DNA from: Deltaproteobacteria bacterium
GTDB lineage: Bacteria > Desulfobacterota > Desulfovibrionia > Desulfovibrionales > Desulfovibrionaceae
Length of the DNA: 64,000 nucleotides
NCBI GenBank assembly: GCA_031266055.1
Contig: JAISBT010000016.1
Span: 1-64,000, forward strand
Direction of reading: 5' to 3'
The number at the start of each line of letters is the position of its first letter. Positions within the stretch are counted from its first letter, which is position 1. The notes beneath the pieces were generated by a model. It saw only the letters and a list, made by a program, of their open reading frames with translations. It ran no database searches and was not told the DNA's origin. The translations under genes and the position numbers were made by a program. This document shows, piece by piece, positions 44,334 through 53,749 of the stretch.

Positions 44334-47300
44334 ATGTCCCATTTTTTCATTGACCGGCCCATTTTCGCCTGGGTTATCGCCATGCTGATGATGCTCGGCG
44401 GGGCCCTGATCATACCTGTTTCGCCCGTCAACCAGTACCCGGACATAGCCCCTCCGGAAATTTCCATCACTTCTTCCTTCCCCGGCGCCTCCGCCCAGAC
44501 GGTGGAAAACTCGGTTACGCAAATCATCGAGCAGCAGATGAAGGGGTTGGATTATTTCAACTATATGTACTCCACCAGCGACAGCGCCGGCAGATCCAAC
44601 ATAGTTGTTTCCTTCACCCAGGAAGCCAACCCGGACATAGCCCAGGTACAGGTGCAAAACAAATTGCAGCTTGCCATGTCCATGCTGCCGGAAGAAGTGC
44701 AGCGCCAGGGTATTGTCATCAACAAATCCACCGCCAACTTCTTTCTGGTGCTGGCTTTCATTTCGCAAGACGGCAGCATGACCCAGTCCGACCTCGCCGA
44801 CTACATGAATTCCTACCTCATAGATCCCTTGAGCCGGGTGCCGGGGGTGGGCGATACCCAGCTTTTCGGCATGCAATACGGCATGCGCATCTGGCTGGAT
44901 CCGGATTTGCTCAGCAAATATAAAATGAACGTCACCGAGGTGATCGCCGCCATCAGAGCGCAAAATATCGACGCCCCGGCCGGGGAAATAGGCGGGGGGC
45001 CGCCCGTGGCCGGGCAACGCGTCAATTTTACGGTTATCGCCCAAAGCAAATTCAGAACCCCGGAACAGTTCGCGGGCATACTGCTGCGTACAAACCCGGA
45101 CGGCTCCACGGTCAAGATCAAAGATATAGCCCGAGTGGAACTGGAAACCGAGCGCTTTATGGCGCAGGTGAATTATAACGGCAAACCCAGCGCGGGCATA
45201 GGCATAAAACTGGCTACCGGCGCCAACGCCATGGATGTCGCCAACAGGATACAGGAAAGAATTGATGAATTGAGCAGATTTTTCCCGGCCGGCATGGAAA
45301 CCGTCGTGTCTTACGACACCACGCCTTTTATCCGCGTATCCTTGCTGGAAGTGGTCAAAACGCTGGTCGAGGCCGTTATTCTGGTTTTTCTGCTTATGTA
45401 CCTGTTTCTGCAAAACCTCCGGGCCACCATTATACCGACCATCACCATCCCGGTGGTCTTGCTGGGTACTTTCGCCGTTATGGGCATTGCCGGGTTTTCC
45501 ATCAACATCCTGACCATGTTCGGCATGGTTCTGGCCATAGGCCTGCTGGTTGACGACGCGATTGTGGTGGTGGAAAACGTGGAGCGGGTTATGGACGAAG
45601 AACGCCTGTCTCCCCGCGACGCGGCCAGAAAATCCATGACCCAGATCACCGGCGCCCTGGTGGGCATAGGCCTTGTGCTTTCCGCCGTATTTGTGCCCAT
45701 GGCCTTTTTCGGCGGCTCCACCGGGGTTATCTACCGGCAGTTTTCCATAACCGTGGTCACGGCCATGGCGCTTTCAGTGCTTATAGCCATTGTGCTCACC
45801 CCGGCCCTTTGCGCCACCATGATGCGCCATTCCAGCCGGCCGGCCGCGCACGTAAGGCGCAGCAGCGGATTTTTCGGCTGGTTCAACCGCGCTTTCAACG
45901 CGTTTGTGCGCCGCTATACCGGTTCGGTGGCCCTGATGCTCAAACACCCGCTGATCATGATGTTGGTTTACTGCGTCCTCATAGCCGGGCTGGCCTTTTT
46001 CCTGCTGCGCCTGCCCACCTCGTTTCTGCCGGAGGAAGATCAGGGCATACTGCTGTACCAGGTGCAACTGCCCGATGGCGCAAGCTTCGAGCGCACCGGC
46101 GAAGTAATGGAAAAAATCCGGGAATATTACGAAAAAAACGAAAGCGATACGGTCAGCGCCATTACAAGCATTGCCGGGTTCAGCTTCAACGGCATGGGGC
46201 AGAACATGGGAGTCGGGTTTATACGCCTTAAACCCTGGGAAGAAAGAACCGAAGCCAGGCAGAGAGCGCCGGCCGTTGCCGCCCGGGCCATGCGCAACCT
46301 GCTCTACACCGGCGACGGCATGGTCTATACCCTGGTGCCTCCGGCGATTCCCTCCATGGGCATTTCTTCCGGCTTTGATATAGAAATTATGGACAACGCC
46401 GGGATCGGGCACGCGGCTCTGGCCGAAATGCGGGATAAACTTCTTTACGCCGCAAACACCAGGCCGGATATAGTCTCCAAGCTTATGGCCGTGCGCCAGA
46501 ACGGAATGGGTGAAAATACCCAGTACCGCCTGGAAATCGACATTGAAAAAGCCTCCGCCCAAGGGCTGGATATCAACACCATAACCAGTACCATCTCATC
46601 CCTCTGGGGCGGTTATTACGTGAACAATTTCATTGAGCGCGGCCGGGCCAAAAGAGTTTTCATCCAGCTTGAACCGCATTTTCGCGCGCAGGCGGAGGAT
46701 TTTTCCAGAATACGCATACGCAACTCCAAAGGCGACATGGTTCCCCTGTCCAGTATGGCGCGCGGAGAATGGATAAGAGAATCTCCCAGGCTGGAGCGCT
46801 TTAACGGCGTTCCAGCCCTGGAATTCCTGGGCCAGGCCACGCCCGGGCACAGTTCCGGCGAAGCCATGCAAACGATTGAAGAGCTGGCCAGAGAAATTAT
46901 GCCGCTGGGTATGGGTACCGCCTGGAAGGCGCTGTCCTTTCAGGAAAAGCTGTCCGGAGACCAGGCGCCCATGCTGTATACCGTGTCCATGATCGTGGTG
47001 TTCCTCTGCCTTGCGGCCTTATATGAAAGCTGGTCCATACCCATTTCCGTCATGCTGGTCATTCCGCTTGGAATTATCGGCGCCGTCGGCGGCGCCTATT
47101 TGCGCGGGCTGACCAACGACGTGTACTTCCAGGTGGGTCTGCTCACCATTATCGGCCTTTCAGCCAAAAACGCCATCCTGATCGTCGAATTCGCCAAAAC
47201 CATGGAAGAAGAAGGAAAAGACATTATCGAGGCCACGGTGGCGGCCTGCCGCCTGCGCATACGCCCCATTATCATGACTTCCATGGCCTTCATTCTGGGG

Positions 47301-47486
47301 GTGCTGCCCCTGGCCATGAGCACCGGAGCGGGATCAGGCGCGCAAAACGCCATCGGCACCGGCGTGTTGAGCGGCATGATTTCGGCCACCCTCTTGGGCA
47401 TTTTTTATATTCCCGTATTTTTCGTGCTGGTTTCCAAAATCTTCAAGGTTAAAATTAAAACAACCGCGCACGCGTCAGTGAGTTGA
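44334..47486 (+). CDS. RND multidrug efflux transporter (AcrB/MexB-like, HAE1 family)
   Basis: The 1050-residue inner-membrane proton antiporter has the full 12-segment RND pattern with two large periplasmic loops. Proton relay residues are present: the DD pair in GLLVDDAIVVVENVERVM (TM4) and the lysine in GLSAKNAILIVEFAK (TM10). FFIDRPIFAWVIAMLMMLGG is the standard HAE1 opening, and GVGDTQLFG lies in the funnel region. It starts immediately after the adaptor stop and is followed by the outer-membrane channel gene. Confidence 0.97.
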   Translation: MSHFFIDRPIFAWVIAMLMMLGGALIIPVSPVNQYPDIAPPEISITSSFPGASAQTVENSVTQIIEQQMKGLDYFNYMYSTSDSAGRSNIVVSFTQEANPDIAQVQVQNKLQLAMSMLPEEVQRQGIVINKSTANFFLVLAFISQDGSMTQSDLADYMNSYLIDPLSRVPGVGDTQLFGMQYGMRIWLDPDLLSKYKMNVTEVIAAIRAQNIDAPAGEIGGGPPVAGQRVNFTVIAQSKFRTPEQFAGILLRTNPDGSTVKIKDIARVELETERFMAQVNYNGKPSAGIGIKLATGANAMDVANRIQERIDELSRFFPAGMETVVSYDTTPFIRVSLLEVVKTLVEAVILVFLLMYLFLQNLRATIIPTITIPVVLLGTFAVMGIAGFSINILTMFGMVLAIGLLVDDAIVVVENVERVMDEERLSPRDAARKSMTQITGALVGIGLVLSAVFVPMAFFGGSTGVIYRQFSITVVTAMALSVLIAIVLTPALCATMMRHSSRPAAHVRRSSGFFGWFNRAFNAFVRRYTGSVALMLKHPLIMMLVYCVLIAGLAFFLLRLPTSFLPEEDQGILLYQVQLPDGASFERTGEVMEKIREYYEKNESDTVSAITSIAGFSFNGMGQNMGVGFIRLKPWEERTEARQRAPAVAARAMRNLLYTGDGMVYTLVPPAIPSMGISSGFDIEIMDNAGIGHAALAEMRDKLLYAANTRPDIVSKLMAVRQNGMGENTQYRLEIDIEKASAQGLDINTITSTISSLWGGYYVNNFIERGRAKRVFIQLEPHFRAQAEDFSRIRIRNSKGDMVPLSSMARGEWIRESPRLERFNGVPALEFLGQATPGHSSGEAMQTIEELAREIMPLGMGTAWKALSFQEKLSGDQAPMLYTVSMIVVFLCLAALYESWSIPISVMLVIPLGIIGAVGGAYLRGLTNDVYFQVGLLTIIGLSAKNAILIVEFAKTMEEEGKDIIEATVAACRLRIRPIIMTSMAFILGVLPLAMSTGAGSGAQNAIGTGVLSGMISATLLGIFYIPVFFVLVSKIFKVKIKTTAHASVS

Positions 47487-47508
47487 ATTGAAACTGTGGA
47501 CAACAAAT

Positions 47509-49239
47509 ATGCCTGCCGTGAATAAAACTTTTTTTTGTCTGTGGCTTCTGCTCCTGACCGGGGCCTGTACCCTGGCCCCGGTTTATGAACGCCCGGATGC
47601 TCCCGTTCCGGGAAGCTTTCCGGAATATCCCGTATTCCAGGGAGTCGGACAGGATTCCGAAACTGAAAACCCGGACAAAGCGGCTTCCGCGGCTGAAATT
47701 GCCGCCAGAACGAAGGTCATGGAGGACGCCGGAGCTTCCTGGAAGGACAATACGGCAACTCCGGGCGCGGCCGCGATAGATCAAAGCGCCAGGGACAAAG
47801 CCTGGACTGTTCCGGAAACCGCCCGAACCGGGGAACTTCCTGACGCCTCTTCGCCCGCTGAAACCTCTCCCCCGGATGCCGCCCCGCCGGAGAGCATCCA
47901 AACGTCCGACGCCGGGCGGCCCTCTGCGGACAGAATTTTAACGGCCGGGGACATGGAAGTTGAAATTGACGCGATACCCGGAGCCGGGAATATCACCTGG
48001 AAAGAATTTTTCTCGGACAGTTCCATGCAGCGCCTGATCGGGCTGGCTCTGGAAAACAACCGGAATTTACGCATGGCGCTTTTGAACATAGAAAAAGCCA
48101 GGGCCATGTACCAGATTCAACGCGCGGATCTGCTCCCCACTATTCAGGCCGGCGCCCAGAGCAGCAACCAGCGCATAACCGCGGAACTTTCTCCTGTCCG
48201 CCAGGCGTCCATTTCACGCCAACACTCTGTGAGCGTGGGCTTTACCTCTTTTGAACTGGATCTTTTCGGCAGGGTACGCAGCCTGGAAGACGCGGCCCTG
48301 GAAAATTTCTTCGCGCTCACCCAAAATGCGCACAGCGCGCAGGTGAGCCTTATCGCCGAAGTAGCCTCCACCTATCTGACCCTGGCGTCCTATAACGAAC
48401 TGTATGCCCTGACCGAAAGCGCCTATCAGAGCCGCAAAACGTCCTATGATCTGGCCAAAAGGCTTTTCGAGCAGGGGCTTGCTTCGCAGCTGGCCTTGAA
48501 CCAGGCCGGAGCGGCCATGGATCAGGCCCGCGTTGACGCGGCGCAGTTCCGCACCGCTTCGTTGCGCTACGCAAACGCCCTGAGCCTGCTCCTGGGCAGT
48601 CCGCTGCCCGGCGATATGGTTCTTCCCCAAAGGCTGGCCGATATTGAAAGCCTGAAAGAAGTTCCCGAAGGGTTGCCTTCCTACCTGCTGGAGCGCCGTC
48701 CGGACATTCTGGCCGCCGAGCACAGGCTTAAAAGCTCCAATGCCAACATCGGCGCCGCCAGAGCCAGCTTTTTTCCCCGCATCGGCCTTACCGGCAGCCT
48801 GGGAACCATAAGCACGGAAATGAGCAATCTCTTTGAAAACGCCAGCCGCACCTGGAACTTTATCCCTGTAGTTTCTCTGCCGATTTTTGATACCGGCAGG
48901 CTGCGCGCCAACCTGCGGGTGTCGGAAACCGAACGGAAGCTCGCCCTGGCCGCCTATGAGGAGTCCATCCAGAACGCTTTCCGGGAAGTGGCCGATACTC
49001 TGGCTTTTCGTTCCACTTCCGCCGAACAGATCGCCGCGGTTACTTCTTTTGTCCATTCGGCAAAACAGTCTTATGACCTTTCCAACCTGCGCTACGAAGT
49101 GGGCGTGGACAGCTTTCTGAATGTGCTGGATTCCCAGCGGGTCTATTTTTCCGCGCAGCAGGCCTATGTAAATACCATGCTGAACAACGAAATCAACAAA
49201 CTCACCCTGTATAAAGCTCTGGGCGGCGGCTGGGAATAG
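47509..49239 (+). CDS. Outer-membrane efflux lipoprotein (OprM/TolC-like) with a long N-terminal insert
   Basis: This is the outer-membrane channel of the tripartite pump. The signal peptide ends in lipobox LTGAC. The two outer-membrane efflux domains are clear (WKEFFSDSSMQRLIGLALEN, NRNLRMALLNIEKARAMY; then RPDILAAEHRLKSSNANIGA and FPRIGLTGSLG). Between the lipid anchor and the first domain lie about 110 extra residues (~40-150), rich in Ala, Pro, Glu, Asp and Ser, which OprM-type proteins normally lack. ATG 47509 is preferred to TTG 47488 because it gives a cleaner signal; both lack a good ribosome binding site. Confidence 0.92.
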   Translation: MPAVNKTFFCLWLLLLTGACTLAPVYERPDAPVPGSFPEYPVFQGVGQDSETENPDKAASAAEIAARTKVMEDAGASWKDNTATPGAAAIDQSARDKAWTVPETARTGELPDASSPAETSPPDAAPPESIQTSDAGRPSADRILTAGDMEVEIDAIPGAGNITWKEFFSDSSMQRLIGLALENNRNLRMALLNIEKARAMYQIQRADLLPTIQAGAQSSNQRITAELSPVRQASISRQHSVSVGFTSFELDLFGRVRSLEDAALENFFALTQNAHSAQVSLIAEVASTYLTLASYNELYALTESAYQSRKTSYDLAKRLFEQGLASQLALNQAGAAMDQARVDAAQFRTASLRYANALSLLLGSPLPGDMVLPQRLADIESLKEVPEGLPSYLLERRPDILAAEHRLKSSNANIGAARASFFPRIGLTGSLGTISTEMSNLFENASRTWNFIPVVSLPIFDTGRLRANLRVSETERKLALAAYEESIQNAFREVADTLAFRSTSAEQIAAVTSFVHSAKQSYDLSNLRYEVGVDSFLNVLDSQRVYFSAQQAYVNTMLNNEINKLTLYKALGGGWE

Positions 49240-49259
49240 CGTCCCCCGGAGCGACAATC

Positions 49260-49494
49260 TCAAGCGTAAAATGCTCCAGCAGAGCGGTTAGAGAATTTTA
49301 ACATTGAAAATGTTGAAATGCTCCGGCGGCGGGCACCGCCGCCCGCTCCGCAGGCGCAGGCGAAACTTGCTTCAGCCGTTGCGACGAAGGAAGCTACGGA
49401 TGAAGACAGCAACGATGTTTCGCCGTAAAGCGCCGGAGGGAGCGTCTCAAAATTAAACTGCTCCAGACATTTTCAATGTCAAACCGCTCTAATG
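49260..49494. repeat. Full-length family A element (inverted relative to 30421)
   Basis: The stretch starts with AATCTCAAGCGTAAAATGC, then has TTTTAACATTGAAAATGTTG, CGGCGGGCACCGCCGCCC, GCAGGCGCAGGCGAAAC and GCGTCTCAAAATTAAACTGC, and ends with ACATTTTCAATGTCAAACCG. It is the reverse complement of the 30421-30592 element including its ACGGATGAAGACAGCAACGA part. It lies after the efflux operon and before the TRAP promoter, and accounts for most of the 49240-49583 gap. Confidence 0.85.
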
Positions 49495-49498
49495 TTTC

Positions 49499-49527
49499 TT
49501 GACTTTTCAGCCGATAAAAAGTTATTT
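49499..49527 (+). promoter_or_regulatory. Promoter for the TAXI-TRAP operon
   Basis: TTGACT (49499-49504), a 17-base spacer and TTATTT (49522-49527) lie in an otherwise AT-rich stretch with TATATATTATATAAAG downstream, any part of which could extend the -10. The transcript leader would be about 50 bases before the AGGAGGT site of the receptor gene. Confidence 0.5.
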
Positions 49528-49583
49528 TTATATATTATATAAAGGTTCTGTCCCATACCAAGTTGTATTCAACAGGAGGTCAT

Positions 49584-50579
49584 ATGAAAAGATGTCGGCT
49601 TACCCTGGTGGTTTCGGCAATTATTTTGTCTCTCATGTTCTGTTCGTCCATCGGCAGCGCCGCCCAGCCGACCGTAAAGCGTGGCGACTATTTCATCACC
49701 GTGCTTACCGGGCCGTCCAGCGGCATTTATTTCCCCATTGGCGGCGCATTCTCCACGTTCATTAAAACTCTGGGTTATAAAACCTCGGCTACGGCAACCG
49801 GCGCCACCGCTGAAAACATTAACGCCCTGCTGACCGGACAGGGTGAAATGGCCATTGCCATGGCCGACTCGGTCATTCAGGCGGTGGAAGCCTTCGGAGC
49901 ATACGAGGGCAAGCCTCCGGCCAAGGATCTTCGCGCCATGATGGGACTGTGGCCCAACTATTGCCAGATTGTCACCACCGCTGACTCCGGCATAAAAACC
50001 TTTGCGGATCTCAAAGGCAAACGCGTGGGCGTGGGCGCCCCGAATTCCGGCGTTGAACTCAACGCGCGGATGATGTTTGAAGCTCACGGCATGACGTATA
50101 AGGATTGCCGGGTTGACTACCTCAACTACGGCGAAGCCATCGACCAGATGAAAAACGGCCTCTGCGACGCGGCCTTTGTTACTTCCGGCCTGGGCAACGC
50201 CACAATCAGAGAACTTGGCGTGACCAAAAAAATCGCTTTTGTTCCGGTTGAAGGCGACGCGCTCAAAAACCTCATCAAAAAATATCCTTTCTACATCGAG
50301 GCAACCATCCCGGCCGCCACCTACGGCGCGGACAAGGACACCACGACGGCCGCGGTAATGAACATTATGCTGGTCGACGTGAAACTTCCGGCGGATGTCG
50401 TTTACGATCTGCTGGACAATATTTACTCGACTCCCGGCCTGGCGGCCATTCATTCTTCCCACAACACGGCAAGGGTCAACATTATACCCGAAACCGCCCT
50501 GCGGGGCATAGTCGGAACCTCTGTTCCCCTGCATGACGGAGCTGTCAAGTATTACACAGAAAAAGGAATGCTTAAATAA
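49584..50579 (+). CDS. TAXI-family TRAP transporter solute-binding receptor
   Basis: This 331-residue periplasmic binding protein has a signal peptide (MKRCRLTLVVSAIILSLMFC, then SSIGSAAQP). Features of the TRAP-associated extracytoplasmic immunogenic (TAXI) family are FITVLTGPSSGIYFPIGGAF, ATGATAENINALLTGQGEMA, and LKGKRVGVGAPNSGVELNA. The ligand is unknown; some TAXI receptors bind glutamate or 2-oxoglutarate-like acids. AGGAGGT precedes ATG 49584. It heads the operon with the DUF1850 and fused permease genes. Confidence 0.95.
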   Translation: MKRCRLTLVVSAIILSLMFCSSIGSAAQPTVKRGDYFITVLTGPSSGIYFPIGGAFSTFIKTLGYKTSATATGATAENINALLTGQGEMAIAMADSVIQAVEAFGAYEGKPPAKDLRAMMGLWPNYCQIVTTADSGIKTFADLKGKRVGVGAPNSGVELNARMMFEAHGMTYKDCRVDYLNYGEAIDQMKNGLCDAAFVTSGLGNATIRELGVTKKIAFVPVEGDALKNLIKKYPFYIEATIPAATYGADKDTTTAAVMNIMLVDVKLPADVVYDLLDNIYSTPGLAAIHSSHNTARVNIIPETALRGIVGTSVPLHDGAVKYYTEKGMLK

Positions 50580-50612
50580 CCGCTGAGCGGGACGACAAGG
50601 CCAGGCTATGCC

Positions 50613-50650
50613 GGCCGCACGCGGAGCGCTTGCGCGCTCCGCGTGCGGCC
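50613..50650 (+). promoter_or_regulatory. Perfect 17-bp stem-loop abutting the DUF1850 start codon
   Basis: GGCCGCACGCGGAGCGC (50613-50629) pairs fully with 50634-50650 around a TTGC loop. The ATG of the DUF1850 gene follows at 50651, so the ribosome binding site would be buried in the stem. No T-run follows, so it is not a standard terminator. It likely protects the receptor mRNA and lowers translation of the membrane genes. Confidence 0.65.
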
Positions 50651-51112
50651 ATGGTTCTGGCGCTGGTCTGGAGCGCTCTTCTGGCATTCGGATGCGGGTA
50701 TGCGCGTGAGGTTCCTGACGATATTGTCCTGCGCATTTACGACTGGAAAACCGGTTTCGTATATGTGGAGGTTCCGGCAAAACCGAACAGCCGCCTGTTT
50801 TTCGGCTGGATTCACTCTCTGGAAAAAATTCCCTGGAATGAATACTTTCACGTGGACGCTGCATACAACCTGGTGCTGGACGCCATAACTTTCCCGGCCT
50901 TCGGGGCGGGAATACCCGAAGACAAAGGCCACGTGTGCTATATTAAAGACGGGTTGATCCATATGGAAGGGATAGAGCAGGTCTTTCCCGAACTGGTTTG
51001 GCTGAACTCCCATACCGCGACCCGGGAAATCGTGCTTGACGGCGCGGATGTCGCCAGAGGAAGCGACTTCCCGCACCATGCCAGATTGCGCTTAATTATT
51101 GAAAAAAGGTGA
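50651..51112 (+). CDS. DUF1850 protein of the TRAP operon
   Basis: DUF1850 proteins accompany TAXI-type TRAP permeases and probably assist the transporter. This product (153 residues from ATG 50651) has an N-terminal hydrophobic segment with a cysteine (LLAFGCGY) and the DUF1850 core RLFFGWIHSLEKIPWNEYF and LVLDAITFPAFGAGIPED. TTG 50630, in the loop of the hairpin, is an alternative start adding seven residues. The stop overlaps a GTG of the next gene. Confidence 0.82.
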   Translation: MVLALVWSALLAFGCGYAREVPDDIVLRIYDWKTGFVYVEVPAKPNSRLFFGWIHSLEKIPWNEYFHVDAAYNLVLDAITFPAFGAGIPEDKGHVCYIKDGLIHMEGIEQVFPELVWLNSHTATREIVLDGADVARGSDFPHHARLRLIIEKR

Positions 51113-51117
51113 ATGAA

Positions 51118-53187
51118 ATGTCCGGCGTAAAAAAAGAGGAAACAGAGGTTATGCGGGAAAGCGCTTTGCAGGAGAAGGCGCAGACCGGCAACGAGTCCGA
51201 CGTGCAGGATGAGGCCATTGTCCAGGCCATGCACGGCGTGCTGACGGAAGAGCAGCAGAAACTTATTGAGGATATCGACAAGGAGTCCAGTGTCCGTAAA
51301 CTGGCCAGCGCTCCCCTGGCGAAATTTTTTTACCTGCTCTGCATCGCGGTGACCCTGTACCATTTTATCACCTCCTTTATGGGTACCCCGGTCGTGCTCA
51401 AGCACAGGTCGCTCCATGTCGGCATGATGCTGGCGCTGACCTTCATCATGTATCCTTTCAACAAGAAAAGCAGCTATAAAAAAATTATCTGGTACGACTG
51501 GGTGCTGGTTGCCTTGTCCCTGGTGGCGCCGTTTTATGTGTGGATCGATTTTATGGGTGTTGTGGAACGGGCGGGCAGGCCCGATACCGCCGATGTGGCC
51601 ATGGCCACCTTGCTGGTGCTGTTGGTTCTGGAGGCGTCCAGGCGGGTTTCCGGCTGGGCGCTGGTCATCCTGAGCCTGGTGTTTGTCCTGTACGGCCTGT
51701 TCGGGCGGGGCCTGCCCGGACTGTTCGGCCACCGCGGCTATACCTGGGTGCAGCTTTCCAACCATTTTTTCGCGAATACCGAAGGCATATACGGAACTTC
51801 GGTAAGCGTCGCGGCCAGTTACATTTTTCTGTTCATTCTGTTCGGGACGGTCATGGGCAAATCCGGCATGGGCGCTTTTTTCAATGACATGGCCATGGCG
51901 CTCGCCGGGCACACCAAGGGCGGGCCGGCCAAGGTGGCGGTCATTGCCTCGGGGATGCTCGGTTCCATTAACGGCTCCGCTGTAGCCAATGTGGTCACCA
52001 CCGGCGCGTTTACCATTCCCTTGATGAAAAAAGTGGGTTATTCCAAGGAATTCGCCGGGGCGGTGGAATCCTCCGCTTCTGTGGGCGGACAGCTCCTTCC
52101 TCCGGTCATGGGGGCCGCTGCCTTCATCATGGCGGAAATTTTGAGCGTGCCCTATTCCGTCATTATCATTCACGCGGCCATTCCGGCGCTGCTTTATTAC
52201 CTGGGCATCATCATTCAAGTGCAGTTGCGGGCCGGAAAAAGAGGCCTGTACGGCCTGCCCAAAGATCGCCTGCCCCTTGTCAGAACGGTTATGCGCGAAA
52301 AGGGCCATCTGCTCCTGCCCATTTTTTTACTGCTCTATCTCCTGCTTTTTTCCGGCACCACCGTGGTTTTTTCCGCGGTAATCACCATTGTCGCCACTAT
52401 TGTCGTGGCCGCGTTCCGGCCTTCCACCAGGATGAGTTTCAAAGACATATGCGACGCCTTTGCCGACGGAGCGAAGCAGACCGTATCCGTGGCCATTGCC
52501 TGCGCGTGCGTGGGCATCATTATCGGCGTGACCTCCAAAACCGGTTTCGGCCTGACCATGGCCAACACCATCATCACTCTGGGCGGGCACAGCCTGCTCT
52601 TCACGCTGATTTTCACCATGATCACCTGCATGATTCTGGGCATGGGCGTACCGTCCATCCCGGCGTATATCATTACGGCGACCATTGCGGCGCCGGCTCT
52701 TTCCGACCTGGGCATTCCGCCCATAGCCGCGCATCTGTTCGCCTTCTATTACGCAATGTTCGCCAACCTGACGCCGCCGGTGGCCCTGGCCGCCTTTGCG
52801 GCCTCGGGCATATCCGGGGGCGATCCGATGCGAACCGGCCTGGCCTCGGTGAAGCTGGCCATAGCCGGGTTCATTGTCCCCTTCATGTTTATCTATTCGC
52901 CGCAACTGCTTTTGATCGACACCACGTTTTTTGAAGGCTTACGCGTGGTCATCGGAGCATGCCTCGGCGTCTTCATGCTTGGAGTGGGCGTTGAAGGCTA
53001 TCTTTTCACCAGGGTGAACATACTTCTGCGCCTGCTGGTCTTTACCGGGGCTTTTTTCCTTATTGACAGCGGTTTCTACACCGACCTTGCCGGTCTGTCC
53101 GTGTTTATCCTGCTGCTGGTCGTGCAGGTTCTCCTGGCGAGGAAGGAAAAAAGCCGGGCGGCAGCCGGGCTTGCCCGGACGGTTTAA
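51118..53187 (+). CDS. TRAP transporter fused permease (TAXI type, DctQM fusion)
   Basis: This ~689-residue inner-membrane protein joins the small and large permease subunits. A ~65-residue charged N-terminus leads into four segments (small-subunit part), then a long DctM-like domain with GSINGSAVANVVTTGAFTIP, KVGYSKEFAGAVESSASVGG, QLLPPVMGAAAFIMAEIL, and GMGVPSIPAYIITATIAAPA. These are hallmarks of the TRAP 4TM/12TM fusion family. ATG 51118 has AGGTGA upstream; GTG 51109 overlaps the DUF1850 stop. It uses the sodium or proton gradient to import the receptor's ligand. Confidence 0.95.
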   Translation: MSGVKKEETEVMRESALQEKAQTGNESDVQDEAIVQAMHGVLTEEQQKLIEDIDKESSVRKLASAPLAKFFYLLCIAVTLYHFITSFMGTPVVLKHRSLHVGMMLALTFIMYPFNKKSSYKKIIWYDWVLVALSLVAPFYVWIDFMGVVERAGRPDTADVAMATLLVLLVLEASRRVSGWALVILSLVFVLYGLFGRGLPGLFGHRGYTWVQLSNHFFANTEGIYGTSVSVAASYIFLFILFGTVMGKSGMGAFFNDMAMALAGHTKGGPAKVAVIASGMLGSINGSAVANVVTTGAFTIPLMKKVGYSKEFAGAVESSASVGGQLLPPVMGAAAFIMAEILSVPYSVIIIHAAIPALLYYLGIIIQVQLRAGKRGLYGLPKDRLPLVRTVMREKGHLLLPIFLLLYLLLFSGTTVVFSAVITIVATIVVAAFRPSTRMSFKDICDAFADGAKQTVSVAIACACVGIIIGVTSKTGFGLTMANTIITLGGHSLLFTLIFTMITCMILGMGVPSIPAYIITATIAAPALSDLGIPPIAAHLFAFYYAMFANLTPPVALAAFAASGISGGDPMRTGLASVKLAIAGFIVPFMFIYSPQLLLIDTTFFEGLRVVIGACLGVFMLGVGVEGYLFTRVNILLRLLVFTGAFFLIDSGFYTDLAGLSVFILLLVVQVLLARKEKSRAAAGLARTV

Positions 53188-53204
53188 CGAAAATGTATAC
53201 GCGG

Positions 53205-53292
53205 CGGGGATTTGCCTGCAAATCCTTGCAGCGAGATTGTCGCGAGGCGAACTTGCTTCGCCGTTAAGCGACAATCTCAAGCGTAAAATGCC
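53205..53292. repeat. Palindromic repeat after the TRAP permease
   Basis: GATTTGCCTGCAAATCC is followed by a hairpin with arms GAGATTGTCGC (53233-53243) and GCGACAATCTC (53268-53278), enclosing GGCGAA-CTTGC-TTCGCC. The tail AAGCGTAAAATGCC is also found near 49264 and, inverted, at 33134-33147. It may terminate the TRAP operon. Confidence 0.65.
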
Positions 53293-53304
53293 ATAGGGGT
53301 TGCC

Positions 53305-53748
53305 ATGCCTAATTCCAAAATTGCCGTTTTTTTGCTGTGCGCCGTACTCGCGCATGTTGTTCTGTTTGCCGCGGCTTTCATTTTTCTTGGCCTTGCCGTT
53401 GCCTTGCTGCTTTCCTTCTTCGGTTCCTGCCTCTGGATTATATATTGCAGTTGCAGGGAAACCCCCTTGAGTTCCAAGGGCGACGATCTTCCGGATAAAG
53501 CGGACGTGGACGCGCCCACCCTGCCCATGGCCGTGCTGGGCGGGCCGTGGTGCTGGGCGCTCAGCCCCACCTGCCTCCTGCCTTTTTCGTATGGCCGGTC
53601 AATGGAACCGGGGTTCGCCTGGAACTTTGCCGCCGGGATTTTACGCGCTTTTTGCCGTTCTCTGCTGAATCTTTTGGGTTATTTATATGATTATGGAGCG
53701 GATGTTTACGCCCGCGCCCTTGCCGGTTCAGCTAAAGGCGGACAATAA
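53305..53748 (+). CDS. Hypothetical membrane protein
   Basis: This 147-residue product has two adjoining hydrophobic segments (about residues 6-47) followed by a polar, cysteine-containing region (YCSCRETPLSSKGDD) and a second amphipathic part near WNFAAGILRAFCRSLLNLLG. I do not recognise a family. Ribosome-binding potential is poor at ATG 53305 (GGGGTTGCC). It is followed one base later by the DUF1523 gene, so the pair is probably co-expressed. Its relation to the TRAP transporter is unclear because a repeat separates them. Confidence 0.55.
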   Translation: MPNSKIAVFLLCAVLAHVVLFAAAFIFLGLAVALLLSFFGSCLWIIYCSCRETPLSSKGDDLPDKADVDAPTLPMAVLGGPWCWALSPTCLLPFSYGRSMEPGFAWNFAAGILRAFCRSLLNLLGYLYDYGADVYARALAGSAKGGQ

Positions 53749-53749
53749 A

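Noticed and set aside
43719-45413. A 564-codon minus-strand open frame
   Set aside because: Antisense to the RND adaptor and pump genes, with composition typical of a shadow frame.
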